From Azospirillum sp. OGB3 (lineage in GTDB: Bacteria > Pseudomonadota > Alphaproteobacteria > Azospirillales > Azospirillaceae): DNA of 64,000 bases. The stretch spans positions 416,249 to 480,248 of the forward strand of contig NZ_JACHYN010000004.1 of the NCBI RefSeq assembly GCF_014192915.1, read 5' to 3'. A model generated the notes under the pieces. It searched no databases and was not told where the DNA came from. It saw only the letters and a list, made by a program, of their open reading frames with translations. How positions within the stretch are numbered: position 1 is the stretch's first letter; the number at the start of each line of letters is the position of its first letter. Shown piece after piece: positions 50,114 to 59,144 of the stretch. The translations under genes and the position numbers were made by a program.

Positions 50114-51652
50114 ATGAAGCTCTCCGCCCCTGCGGCCCAGTTCGCCTCCCTCTACGACGGCACGCCGAAGATCATTGCCGTCGGCACCGGCCTGGAAGCG
50201 GGCACCGTTCCCCTTCGCCTGCTGCGGCTGGTCCGTCACGACGGCGGCTATCTGCTGCTGTCCGGGGACACCGAGCCGGAGGAGGGCGAGGTGTTGCGCG
50301 CGCTGGCGATCCCGCCCGCCGCCGTTCGGGCGCTGTGGTCGGGCGACGAGGCGGCGCGGCGGGACGCCGAGCGGCTGCTCGGCTGGTGGGAGGAGGCGGG
50401 CGGGCCGGACAGCGCGCCACCGCAGATGACGGGCGATGTGTCCGCACTGCTGCGTGGCCTGCTGGGGCAGGCTTTCGGAGAAATCGACGGGCTTCACCGC
50501 CGCAACGCCGGGCTTCAGCAGACCCTGTCCACCTTGCGGGAAGAGTGGGGCCGCTCCACCCGCCTGCCGCCGGAGGCGGTGGAACTTCTCGATGCCCTGC
50601 GCCTCAGCCCGCCGCGGCTGGTCTTCGCCACGCCGCGCCCGGTAGGCGCGCTGGCGGTGCCGCTGCGCCACGGCCGGACACCGGCGGGGGCGGGGGAGAT
50701 CGTGCAGCGCCTGCCGGCGGGGGCACGCGGGCTGGCGGGCCTCGACCTGCATCTCGACCAGGCGCCGAAGGGAAGCGGGGTGCTCGCCGTCGCCCTGGCA
50801 GGGGTGGAGACCGGCGAAACCCTTGCGGAATGGAGGCTGTCCTTCGGGGATCTGCGCTCCGGCTGGCTGCCGCTGCGCCTGGCCGCCGCCTGCACCCGTA
50901 TGGATCGCCTTCTCGACTTGCGGATCGGCGCCATCGGGGTTGTGACGGAGGCGCCGCGCCTGTCGCTTGCCCAAGCCGGACTGCTCGACGAATACGCCGT
51001 CGCGCCGCCGGCCCGCGCCATCGGGCAGCCGGCCATGCTGGCGCTGCGGCTGTGGGGCGGGCTGCCAGGGCTGGAATATGGCGCGGCGGCGCATCTGGCC
51101 CCGCATCCGGCGCCGGACCGCATGGTCTGGCCGCTGACCCAGCCGATTCTGGCGCAACTGCGCAAAGGCCGCGCGTTCGAGGCGACCTTTCCCTGGTTCG
51201 GCCTGCTGCGCGGCGGGCGCATCCTGCTCCACCCGCTTCACGGAGTCGTCACCGCAGCCCACATCCCGCTGGACGAGGTTCCGGGCGCCGTGGCGGTGCG
51301 GGCGCGGGCGGTGATTGACGATCCGCGTTGCCGCACCCCCATCGCCTGCAAGCTGGTGGCCGCCCCGCCGTCGCTGACGGTGGACGAGGCGGAGCGGGAG
51401 GAAGGCATCCTCGCCTCCAGCGGCTGGATGGTGCTTGACGAGCCGCGCCGCCCGCTCGACCTGTCGGCGGCCTTGGCGGCGCCCTGGTCGGGGCCGATGG
51501 CGCTTCACCTCTTCACCGACATTCCCGACCGCGGCCACGGCCTTTACGGGCGGACCATATTTTCCGATTTCGAGCTGGAGATCGATGCCCGCGCCGCCTG
51601 GGTCCACCCACCCGCACTGCCGCTGGCCGACGGTGTCGCGGCCGCGCCATGA
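50114..51652 (+). CDS. Unknown 512-residue protein in the glycan locus (possibly DUF6212)
   Basis: A 512-residue soluble-looking protein starting MKLSAPAAQFASLYDGTPK, with no signal peptide or clear membrane segment. The first 100 residues resemble a small alpha/beta domain, a helix near residues 115-150 (LGQAFGEIDGLHRRNAGLQQ) may be coiled coil, and the rest is beta-rich, like a carbohydrate-binding or galactose-binding fold. From memory it may belong to DUF6212, but that is uncertain. It follows the glycosyltransferase by 16 bp, so the two are probably co-expressed. ATG 50114 has GAAGGGTG upstream. The longer frame upstream is a shadow. Confidence 0.75.
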   Translation: MKLSAPAAQFASLYDGTPKIIAVGTGLEAGTVPLRLLRLVRHDGGYLLLSGDTEPEEGEVLRALAIPPAAVRALWSGDEAARRDAERLLGWWEEAGGPDSAPPQMTGDVSALLRGLLGQAFGEIDGLHRRNAGLQQTLSTLREEWGRSTRLPPEAVELLDALRLSPPRLVFATPRPVGALAVPLRHGRTPAGAGEIVQRLPAGARGLAGLDLHLDQAPKGSGVLAVALAGVETGETLAEWRLSFGDLRSGWLPLRLAAACTRMDRLLDLRIGAIGVVTEAPRLSLAQAGLLDEYAVAPPARAIGQPAMLALRLWGGLPGLEYGAAAHLAPHPAPDRMVWPLTQPILAQLRKGRAFEATFPWFGLLRGGRILLHPLHGVVTAAHIPLDEVPGAVAVRARAVIDDPRCRTPIACKLVAAPPSLTVDEAEREEGILASSGWMVLDEPRRPLDLSAALAAPWSGPMALHLFTDIPDRGHGLYGRTIFSDFELEIDARAAWVHPPALPLADGVAAAP

Positions 51653-51674
51653 CAGGCTATGACCTTGCGGCGGT

Positions 51675-51692
51675 GCACCAATCCTTTGGTGC
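51675..51692. terminator. Small hairpin after the 512-residue gene
   Basis: GCACCAA and TTGGTGC are exact 7-bp arms around TCCT, 23 bp after the stop codon of the unknown 512-residue protein and 81 bp before the next start. There is no T-run, so intrinsic termination is weak; it could also be an operator for the ABC gene. Confidence 0.35.
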
Positions 51693-51772
51693 GGTGCGGG
51701 GCAAGCTGTTGGTAATAAACTGTTCGTTAGGGTAAAGGAGGTCTTGCTTCAAGCCCAAGGGGGTGGAGGGCC

Positions 51773-53572
51773 ATGTCGATCGCGTCCAGGACGCCGGACC
51801 GGTCCGGTTTCTCCCGCCGTTTCCTTTGTCTTGCCGGTGGCTTCTGGTCCGGGGGCTCCCGCTCGGGCGGACGGAACTGGACGGTGTGGCTTCTCGCCGG
51901 AGCGCTGGGGCTTCTGACGGTCGGGCAGGTGGTGGTTCCTATCCTGCTCAATCTGTGGAGTCAGCATCTGTTCGATGCGCTGGAGCAGCGCTCCATGGAC
52001 CGCTTCCTGCTGATGATCGCGGCGGCGGGCGGAATCATCCTGTTCAACATCGCCAACACCATCCTGCATCTGCGGGTGAAGCGCCGCCTGCAGCTGGGCT
52101 GGCGCACATGGCTGACGCAGAAGCTGCTGGGCAACTGGCTGACGCGCGGCCGGCAGCATCAGGTGACCTACCTGTCCGGCGACCACGACAACCCGGACGG
52201 GCGCATCGCCGAGGACATCCGGATCGCGACCGAGGCGGCGATCGACCTCGTCCTGTCGCTGTCCTACTGCGCGCTGCTGCTGATCAGCTTCACCAACATC
52301 CTGTGGCGGCTGTCCGGTTCACCGGAGGTGACGCTGGCCGGAAGCACCGTCCATGTGCCGGGTTATCTGCTCTACATCGCGCTGGTTTATGCGGCCGTCG
52401 GAACGAGCATCGCCCTGCTGATGGGCAAGCCGCTGGTCCGCGCGGTGAACCAGCGGCAGGGGCACGAGGCGTCCTTCCGCTTCGGCCTCGCCCGCGTGCG
52501 TGAGAACGCGCAGGATGTGGCGCTCCTCCACGGGGAGTCGGGGGAGCGTCAGCGCCTGGGCGTGCTGTTCGGCGGGGTGCAGCGCGGCTGGAACGGCCAG
52601 ACGCACGCGCTGTCCAACATGATGGTCTTCAGCGCCGCCTATTCGGTGCTGTCCGCCGTCTTTCCGATCCTCGTCGCCTCGCCCAGCTACATCGCCGGGG
52701 CCATCTCGCTCGGCGTGCTGATGCAGACGGCGCAGGCCTTTCAGCAGACGGTGGGCGCCCTGTCCTGGCCGATCGACAACCTCGCCCGCGCGGCGGAGTG
52801 GAAGGCGTCGGTGGAGCGCGTGCTTGGCCTGCACGAGGCGCTCCAACGCCTGGACCGGGAGATCGACGGGGAAGGGACGGAGCGCATCACCGTGGAACGC
52901 AGCGACGGCGGGCACGGCCTGAGCTTCCGCGGGCTGTCCATCGCCGAGCCGGACGGACGCCGGGTGGTCGAGCCCTTCGACCTGGAGATCCGTCCCGGGG
53001 AGCGTGTGTTGATCGTCGGCGATCCGGCGGCGTCGGTGCGGCTGTTCCGGGCGGTGGCGCGGGTCTGGCCGTGGGGCGGGGGACGCATCGTCCTGCCCGC
53101 GCTCACACGCGTGTTCTTCATGGCCGAACGCCCGTATTTGCCGCACGACACGCTGCGCGCCGCCCTCAGCTATCCCCTGGGGGCGGAGACGGTGGGTGAT
53201 GCTGCGGCGGTGGAGGCGCTGGAGCGGGTCGGCCTCGGCCATCTGCGGCCGCGGCTGGACGAGCCCGACAGCTGGGACGAGGTGCTGGCGGTGCCGGAGC
53301 AGCAGCGGCTCGGATTCGCCCGCCTGCTGATCCGCCGTCCGGACTGGATCTTCCTGGAGGACGCCACCGACAGCCTGGACCCGCGGAGCGAGGAGGCGAT
53401 GCTGCGTCTGATCGACACCGAGTTCCCCGACGCCACGCTCATCACCATCGGCAGCCATCCGGGCCTGGAGGCGCACCATCGCCGCAAGCTGCTGCTCGAA
53501 CGACGGGATGGCGCCGTCCGCCTGCGCGAGGAGCCTTGCGGGGACCGGAGGGTCGCGGCGGTTGCGGAGTAG
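51773..53572 (+). CDS. SbmA/YddA-like ABC membrane protein with degenerate ATPase
   Basis: A 599-residue fusion of a six-helix ABC_membrane_2 domain (residues 35-330) and an ATPase-like domain (380-590). The best relatives are YddA/BacA-type peptide or vitamin transporters. Every key nucleotide motif is broken. The P-loop reads VGDPAASVRLFRA near 415, one residue short and lacking the GK pair. The signature is LAVPEQQRLGFAR near 503, where LSGGEQQR is expected. Walker B is IFLEDATDSLD near 525, with DE changed to ED. The H-loop histidine remains (GSHPG). The transmembrane half keeps normal features, so it may work without ATP hydrolysis, as SbmA does. ATG 51773 follows GGAGGGCC. Confidence 0.88.
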   Translation: MSIASRTPDRSGFSRRFLCLAGGFWSGGSRSGGRNWTVWLLAGALGLLTVGQVVVPILLNLWSQHLFDALEQRSMDRFLLMIAAAGGIILFNIANTILHLRVKRRLQLGWRTWLTQKLLGNWLTRGRQHQVTYLSGDHDNPDGRIAEDIRIATEAAIDLVLSLSYCALLLISFTNILWRLSGSPEVTLAGSTVHVPGYLLYIALVYAAVGTSIALLMGKPLVRAVNQRQGHEASFRFGLARVRENAQDVALLHGESGERQRLGVLFGGVQRGWNGQTHALSNMMVFSAAYSVLSAVFPILVASPSYIAGAISLGVLMQTAQAFQQTVGALSWPIDNLARAAEWKASVERVLGLHEALQRLDREIDGEGTERITVERSDGGHGLSFRGLSIAEPDGRRVVEPFDLEIRPGERVLIVGDPAASVRLFRAVARVWPWGGGRIVLPALTRVFFMAERPYLPHDTLRAALSYPLGAETVGDAAAVEALERVGLGHLRPRLDEPDSWDEVLAVPEQQRLGFARLLIRRPDWIFLEDATDSLDPRSEEAMLRLIDTEFPDATLITIGSHPGLEAHHRRKLLLERRDGAVRLREEPCGDRRVAAVAE

Positions 53573-53593
53573 AGGGCGCGGAACTGTGGGGCG

Positions 53594-55666
53594 TCAGACC
53601 GTGACCCCGATGGCGTCCAGGATCAGGCCGCGGTCCAACCGCGGATCCGGGGACGGCGGGGTGCGGTCCAGCCGGTCGAGCAGGGCCGCGACGGAGGCGG
53701 CAAAGCCGGGCTGTTCCTTTTCCGTCAGGATCTGCACGAACAGACCGCCACCGCAACGGAACAGGCGGCCGTCCGCGGGGATGGGCAGGATGGACGGTCC
53801 GTCGCCGCGCCGGAGCGCGTCGTCCGTTCCCGCCGTCAGCGCGATCTGGTCGAGGAAATAGTGCAGGCGCCGCTCCGCGATCCAGGAAACCAGGAAGCGG
53901 CGGATCCGCTCGAAGAGGGCGATGACGGTGGGCTCCGGCCGAAGCACCATCAGCCCGCCGCCCACGCCGTCGTACAGCCGCGCCAGATTGTCCGGAAAAT
54001 ACTGGAGCGCCAGCGGGGTTGCCGCCGACAGCGGCGTGAGGAAGCCCGTCGGGTCGGACAGCAGGCAGGCGTCGATGTCCGCCACCAGCAACGGTGCCCG
54101 ATACAGCCGCGCCAGCCGCGGCACGCGCAGGAAACGGGCGAAGGTGTAGAAGGTGGTCCGTGCCTGCGGCGTCAGCCCGGCGGGGGAAGTCTCGTAGCTC
54201 CAGCCGAGCCGGACATGGCGCAGCCGCGCCTGCAACGCCGCGACGCGCGCGTCTGTGTCCGGTCTGGGGTCAAGGATGTGGAGATGCGCGGCCTGACCGG
54301 GGGCGGAGAAGCGATCCAGGCTGGCGAGGAACAGCGGACCGAATCGTTCCAGATAGCCGCTGTCGCAGGAGGCGACGACCACCGGCCCGTTTCCCGGCGG
54401 CGCCAACGTCTCCGGCACGAAGGCGGCTTCCGATTCCGTGTCCGCGGCGGGTGCCAGCGCCTCGACCCGGCGGGCGAAGCCGTCGCCGGTCGGGACGTGG
54501 GCGAGGAAGGGGAGGTGGGGTTCGGCGCGCCGGAAGGCGTCCCGTGCCGCCGCCGCGTCGCCCAGCCGGACGGCCAGGGACCCTTGAAGGAACAGCGCCC
54601 AGGCGTGGAGATCCGCGTCGATGCCGCGGAAGGCGGCGACCGCGGGCGGGAGCAGGGCGGCCACCCGGTCCAGCCGCCCCTGACCGATCAAGAGATTGCT
54701 GATGCGGACCAGATGGTAATAGGCGGTCTTCCAGTGAAACCGCCCTTCCCGGCTGAGGCGCGCCACCTCCAGCAGGGTGGAGGTGCAGCCCTCCAGCCGT
54801 CCCGCCGCTTCCTGAACCTCCGCGCTCCGCTGCCAGGGGGTGGGGTCGGTCGGGGTCAGCGCCTTCAGGCGCTGGAAGACCGTCAGGCAGCCGTCCACGT
54901 CCCCCGCCTGCCGCAGCGCGGTCGCCAGGGCCAGCATCCGTTCGGGCCGATCGGGCGCCAGAGCGGCGCAGCGGCGCAGCGCGTGCGCCGCCTCCGTTGG
55001 ATGGCCGGCCTCCAGCAGTGCGGTGCCCAGATTGATGGCGGAGTCCTCCCCCTCTTCCGCGCTGCGCAGGGCGCGGCGGTAGCCACGGGCGGCTGTGTCG
55101 GCGTGGCCCGCCGCCTGCTCTGTGCGGGCGAGGTTGAAGAGCGGGGCGGGGGCGGCGGGGGCGCAGGCCAGCGCGTCGCGAAGCTGGCGCAAGGCCTCCT
55201 CCCGGCGGCCCAGCGCCTCCAGGGCCGCCGCGGCGTTCATCCGCGTCTCCACCGCCTCGGGGCGGAGGATCAGGGCGCGGCGGAAGCATGCCAGCGCCTC
55301 CCGCGTGTGACCCGTCTGCTTGAGGAGGTTGCCGAGGCTGAAGAAGGCGTCCGCGCTGGGCTGCAGCGCGATGGCACGGCGCAGGCTGCCGGCCGCCTCC
55401 GCCAGCCGCCCCTCGGCACGCAGGGCGCGGGCGAGGTTGGCGTGGTAGGCGCCGGAATCGGCCTTGCGGGCGATGGCCGCCCCGATCAGGTCAACGGCGC
55501 GGGCGTTGCGTCCCGTCTGCGCGCAGAGAACACCGTAGAGGTGCAGTGCATCAGGGTGGCCGGGCAGGGCGGTCAGCGCCGCGGCGTAGAGCGGCTCGGC
55601 CTCCGCCAGCCGCCCGGCCTGATGCAGCGCCGCGGCCTGCCGGAGCTGGGCGATCGGGTCCGTCAT
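53594..55666 (-). CDS. TPR protein with C-terminal glycosyltransferase-like domain
   Basis: A 690-residue protein. Residues 1-360 contain about eight TPR-like repeats, such as AVDLIGAAIARKADSGAYHA and EALACFRRALILRPEAVETR. Residues 410-690 look like a GT-A fold: VVVASCDSGYLERFGPLFL, then LLVADIDACLL near 547 as a DxD-like metal site, GGGLMVLRP near 590 and YFLDQIALT near 620. This resembles GT8-like or GT27-like nucleotide-sugar enzymes. TPR-GT fusions are often protein or adhesin glycosylation enzymes, but the acceptor is unknown. It converges on the ABC gene and lies 7 bp after the GH1 on the same strand. Confidence 0.82.
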   Translation of the reverse strand: MTDPIAQLRQAAALHQAGRLAEAEPLYAAALTALPGHPDALHLYGVLCAQTGRNARAVDLIGAAIARKADSGAYHANLARALRAEGRLAEAAGSLRRAIALQPSADAFFSLGNLLKQTGHTREALACFRRALILRPEAVETRMNAAAALEALGRREEALRQLRDALACAPAAPAPLFNLARTEQAAGHADTAARGYRRALRSAEEGEDSAINLGTALLEAGHPTEAAHALRRCAALAPDRPERMLALATALRQAGDVDGCLTVFQRLKALTPTDPTPWQRSAEVQEAAGRLEGCTSTLLEVARLSREGRFHWKTAYYHLVRISNLLIGQGRLDRVAALLPPAVAAFRGIDADLHAWALFLQGSLAVRLGDAAAARDAFRRAEPHLPFLAHVPTGDGFARRVEALAPAADTESEAAFVPETLAPPGNGPVVVASCDSGYLERFGPLFLASLDRFSAPGQAAHLHILDPRPDTDARVAALQARLRHVRLGWSYETSPAGLTPQARTTFYTFARFLRVPRLARLYRAPLLVADIDACLLSDPTGFLTPLSAATPLALQYFPDNLARLYDGVGGGLMVLRPEPTVIALFERIRRFLVSWIAERRLHYFLDQIALTAGTDDALRRGDGPSILPIPADGRLFRCGGGLFVQILTEKEQPGFAASVAALLDRLDRTPPSPDPRLDRGLILDAIGVTV

Positions 55667-55673
55667 GGCCGGG

Positions 55674-57020
55674 TCAGAAGCCTCGCCCCAGCGCGCCGCC
55701 GATCAGCGCCGAATACCATTTGGCGGACTCCTTCGGCGTGCGTTTCTGCGTTTCGAAGTCCACATGGACGATGCCGAACCGCGTGCCATAGCCGCCGCCC
55801 CATTCAAAGTTGTCGAGCAGCGACCACACGAAATAGCCGCGCACGTCGGCCCCGCCCTTCAGCGCCCGGGCCATCTCGCCGATGCAGGCCTGCAGATAGT
55901 CCAGCCGTTCCTTGTCCATCACGATCCCCCGCGCGTCCGGGGCCTCCGGCGCCTTGGTGCCGTAGCCGTTCTCCGTCACGTAGATCGGCAGCCGGTAGCG
56001 CGCGGTGGCCTGCAGCAACGCCTCGTGGAAGGCGCCGGGCTGAAGCGGCCAGCCGATGTCGGTGCGCGGCATGCCCTCCGGCGGGGCGCCGAAGCCGCAG
56101 CCCCAGACGGAACCTGGCTCGGCCTGGGCGAAGAGGGGGGCGTAATGGTTCATGCCGAACCAGTCCAAGGGCCGGCAGATCCGCGCCATGTCGCCGGCCT
56201 TCACGTACGGTTCGATGGCGCGGGCGATGCGCGGCGGGTAGCAACCCAGAATCTGCGCATCGGGGAAGCACAGGTTCCACAGCTCGTCGAACAGCGCCGC
56301 CGCCTCGACGTGTTCGGGCGCCGGGTCGGCGGGTTGGCAGGGCTGGAAACTGTGCACGGCCCCGATGGCGGCGCCCGGCACCAGAGCGCGCAGCACGTCC
56401 ACGCCGGCCCCGTGGGCGAGGTTGGTGTGGTGGATGACCTTCAGGTGCTCCCCGCGGTCGGACACGCTGGGGGCGCCCCAGCCGAGCGCGTAACCGAACA
56501 GGGTGAAGACGGAGAACTCGTTGAAGGTCGCCCAGCGCGTCACCCGGTCGCCGAACCGGCGGGCGCAGAGGACGGCGTAGTCGGCGTACCAGCCGGCGCT
56601 GTCCCGGTTCGCCCAGCCGCCGAGATCCTGCAGGGCCTGCGGCAGGTCCCAATGGTAGAGGCAGGCCCAGGGCTCGATCCCCGCCTCCAGAAGCCGGTCG
56701 ATCAGGCGGTCGTAGAAGTCAAGCCCGGCCTCGTTCACCACCCCCCGTCCGCGCGGCAGGACGCGCGGCCAGGAGATCGAGAACCGGTAGGCTCCGACGC
56801 CGATGTCGCGCATCAGCGCAACGTCCTCGGCGTAGCGGTGGTAGTGGTCGCAGGCGACGTCCCCGGTGTCGCCATTGTCCACCCGGCCCTTCAGGCGGCA
56901 GAAGCTGTCCCAGATGCTGGGCGCCCGCCCATCCTCGGCCGCGGCCCCCTCCACCTGGAACGCCGACGTCGAGGTTCCCCATAGGAAATTATTGGGAAAG
57001 TCGGTGGGGGGAGGGGGCAT
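55674..57020 (-). CDS. GH1 beta-glucosidase (second; NEF variant)
   Basis: A 448-residue family 1 glycosidase. It starts TDFPNNFLWGTSTSAFQVEG and carries DVACDHYHRYAEDVALMRDI, identical to the neighbouring GH1. The nucleophile glutamate is in IYVTENGYGTKA near residue 353. The acid/base segment is WATFNEFSVF near 165, so the proline of the NEP motif is Phe. It has no signal peptide. I chose ATG 57020 because the TTG and GTG further upstream have poor spacing to AAGG. It diverges from its close paralogue with 134 bp between them and precedes the TPR gene by 7 bp. Confidence 0.92.
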   Translation of the reverse strand: MPPPPTDFPNNFLWGTSTSAFQVEGAAAEDGRAPSIWDSFCRLKGRVDNGDTGDVACDHYHRYAEDVALMRDIGVGAYRFSISWPRVLPRGRGVVNEAGLDFYDRLIDRLLEAGIEPWACLYHWDLPQALQDLGGWANRDSAGWYADYAVLCARRFGDRVTRWATFNEFSVFTLFGYALGWGAPSVSDRGEHLKVIHHTNLAHGAGVDVLRALVPGAAIGAVHSFQPCQPADPAPEHVEAAALFDELWNLCFPDAQILGCYPPRIARAIEPYVKAGDMARICRPLDWFGMNHYAPLFAQAEPGSVWGCGFGAPPEGMPRTDIGWPLQPGAFHEALLQATARYRLPIYVTENGYGTKAPEAPDARGIVMDKERLDYLQACIGEMARALKGGADVRGYFVWSLLDNFEWGGGYGTRFGIVHVDFETQKRTPKESAKWYSALIGGALGRGF

Positions 57021-57096
57021 CGCACGCTGTTGCACAGCCTTATGTTCCAAGGGAGACCGCTCCGTCCAACCGTTCGCGTTTCATTATGCCTGTTTC

Positions 57097-57124
57097 TTGA
57101 CCATTCCGCCAAAGGTAGTATGGG
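57097..57124 (+). promoter_or_regulatory. Weak candidate promoter of the third GH1 gene
   Basis: TTGACC at 57097, a near-perfect -35, is followed after 16 bp by TATGGG at 57119, a poor -10. It lies in the 134-bp gap between divergent GH1 genes and would start transcription about 25 bases before ATG 57155. Only the -35 is convincing. Confidence 0.35.
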
Positions 57125-57154
57125 TATGAGCGATGGGTGCGGATGGAGACGGCG

Positions 57155-58480
57155 ATGGCGGACCTGCCGAAAGACTTTGTTTGGGGCGTCTCCACCTCCG
57201 CCTATCAGATCGAGGGAGCCGCGGCGGCGGACGGGCGAGGCCCGAGCATCTGGGACACGCGCTGCCGCACCGCCGGCGGGGTGGTGAACGGCGACAGCGG
57301 GGACGTCGCCTGCGACCATTACCACCGCTACGCCGAGGACGTCGCGCTGATGCGCGACATCGGCGTCGGAGCCTACCGGTTCTCCGTGGCGTGGCCAAGG
57401 GTGCTGCCGCGCGGGCGGGGGACGATCAACAAGGCTGGTCTGGATTTCTACGACCGCCTGATCGACGCGGTGCTGGAGGCCGGAATCGAGCCTTGGCCGT
57501 GCGTTTATCACTGGGACCTGCCGCAGGCCTTGCAGGACCTCGGCGGCTGGGCGAACCGGGACAGCGCCGGCTGGTACGCCGACTACACGGCCCTGCTGGC
57601 GCGGCGCTACGGCGACCGGGTGAAACGCTGGATCACCTTCAATGAGTTTTCCGTCTTCACCCTGTTCGGCTACGCCATCCCCTGGGCGGCACCCGGCATC
57701 ACCGACCGCGACCAGCATCTGCGGGCCATCCACCATGTGAACCTTGCCCATGGGGCCGGGGTGGACGTGATCCGCGCCCTGGTCCCCGGCGCCTCCATCG
57801 GGGCGGTGCACAACCGCCAGCGGGTGCTGCCGGAGGGCGGCCGGCCCGAGAACACGGAGGCCGCCGCCCTGCTGGACGAGCACTGGAACCTGACCTTTTG
57901 TGACCCGCAGCTTCTCGGCCACTATCCGCCGCGCGTCGCCCGCGCCATCGAGCCTTACGTGAAGGCGGGCGACATGGCGCGGATCTGCCGGCCCATGGAC
58001 TGGTTCGGCCTGAACCATTACGGCCCGATCTTCGCCCGCGCGACCCCCGGCACCACCTGGGGCTATGGCTGGGGCGACGCGCCGCCCGATTCGCCCACCT
58101 ACGGTGTCGGATGGGCGGTTTTCCCCGACGCCTTCCGCGACGAGTTGCTGGACATCACCCGCCGCTACCGCATGCCCATCGTCATTACGGAAAACGGCTG
58201 CGGCGGCAGCGATTCGCCGGACGAATCGGGCGCCATCGACGATCAGCACCGAATCAACTATCTGCGCCTTTATAACGCGTCAATGCACGAGGCGATTCGC
58301 GGCGGAGCCGACGTGCGCGGTTACTTCGTCTGGTCGCTCCTGGATAATTTCGAGTGGGGAAGCGGTTACGGCAACCGCTTCGGCATCGTCCATGTCGACT
58401 TCGAATCGCAGAAACGCACGCCGAAAGCTTCCGCCCGTTGGTACGCCGATCTGATAAAGCGCACGCGTTCAGCCACCTGA
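57155..58480 (+). CDS. GH1 beta-glucosidase (third; NEF variant paralogue)
   Basis: A 441-residue family 1 glycosidase, the closest relative of the divergent neighbour: both share DVACDHYHRYAEDVALMRDI, DLPQALQDLGGWANRDSAGW and YVKAGDMARICRP. The nucleophile is in IVITENGCGGSD near residue 350. The acid/base segment is WITFNEFSVF, again with Phe for the NEP proline. ATG 57155 gives MADLPKDFVWG and has GGAG seven bases upstream; ATG 57143 and GTG 57137 are alternatives. The pair looks like an inverted duplication. There is no signal peptide, so both act on imported glucosides. Confidence 0.93.
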   Translation: MADLPKDFVWGVSTSAYQIEGAAAADGRGPSIWDTRCRTAGGVVNGDSGDVACDHYHRYAEDVALMRDIGVGAYRFSVAWPRVLPRGRGTINKAGLDFYDRLIDAVLEAGIEPWPCVYHWDLPQALQDLGGWANRDSAGWYADYTALLARRYGDRVKRWITFNEFSVFTLFGYAIPWAAPGITDRDQHLRAIHHVNLAHGAGVDVIRALVPGASIGAVHNRQRVLPEGGRPENTEAAALLDEHWNLTFCDPQLLGHYPPRVARAIEPYVKAGDMARICRPMDWFGLNHYGPIFARATPGTTWGYGWGDAPPDSPTYGVGWAVFPDAFRDELLDITRRYRMPIVITENGCGGSDSPDESGAIDDQHRINYLRLYNASMHEAIRGGADVRGYFVWSLLDNFEWGSGYGNRFGIVHVDFESQKRTPKASARWYADLIKRTRSAT

Positions 58481-58658
58481 GCGGGCAGCGATTTCATCGC
58501 TGGAGCCTACTATTTCCACTCGACTGGACCGCCTGCCCGCGTGTCCTGCATGAAACACATTACACATTTGCATGTTAAACCTGATGCACAGGCTTGCGCT
58601 TTGCGCATCACTTTGCCCATCCTCCGTCCTGGATCATTCGTTCTCGAAGGAAACTGAC

Positions 58659-59126
58659 ATGCAAAGCAGCGACACCGACGGTTCTGAGAATTCGGCCACC
58701 GATCTGGTCGCCATGACGGGCAAGATCGTTGCGTCTTATGTCCGCTCGAACCAGATCGCGGTGAATGATCTTCCGAACCTCATCCGGATCGTCCATCAAA
58801 GTCTGTCGGGCACGGGCCGTCCGGTGGAGCCGGAGGCGGTGGAACTGCGTCCGGCCGTGCCGGTGAAGAAGTCGGTGATGCCGGACTACATCGTTTGCCT
58901 TGAGGACGGCAAGAAGCTGAAGATGCTGAAGCGCTATCTGCGCACGGCCTATGGCATGACTCCGGACGAATATCGTCGCAAGTGGGGCCTGCCCGCGGAT
59001 TATCCGATGACCGCCCCGAACTATGCGGAGCAGCGTTCCGCCTTCGCCAAGTCGATCGGTCTCGGCAAGAAGGCCGCCGCTCCGGCCAAGCCGGTCCGCC
59101 GCGGCCGCGCCAAGAACGTCGCCTGA
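58659..59126 (+). CDS. MucR/Ros-family regulator without zinc histidines
   Basis: A 155-residue DNA-binding regulator. The MucR core is CLEDGKKLKMLKRYLRTAYG followed by DEYRRKWGLPADYPMTAPNY and a basic tail (KPVRRGRAKN). Zinc-binding MucR proteins use Cys, Asp, His and His. Here the Cys and Asp are present near residue 80, but the two histidines are Tyr (KRYL) and Ala (TAYG), so the zinc is probably lost. Some mesorhizobial homologues also lack zinc yet bind AT-rich DNA. MucR proteins act as global silencers of exopolysaccharide, motility and transferred genes. ATG 58659 follows GAAGGAAAC. It faces the polysaccharide deacetylase gene across a strong hairpin. Confidence 0.9.
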   Translation: MQSSDTDGSENSATDLVAMTGKIVASYVRSNQIAVNDLPNLIRIVHQSLSGTGRPVEPEAVELRPAVPVKKSVMPDYIVCLEDGKKLKMLKRYLRTAYGMTPDEYRRKWGLPADYPMTAPNYAEQRSAFAKSIGLGKKAAAPAKPVRRGRAKNVA

Positions 59127-59144
59127 TCGCGCATCCGTTCCGAA

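Noticed and set aside
53861..56437. Open frame of about 860 codons opposite the TPR-glycosyltransferase and GH1 genes
   Set aside because: It spans two genes that are well supported on the other strand and its composition is shadow-like.
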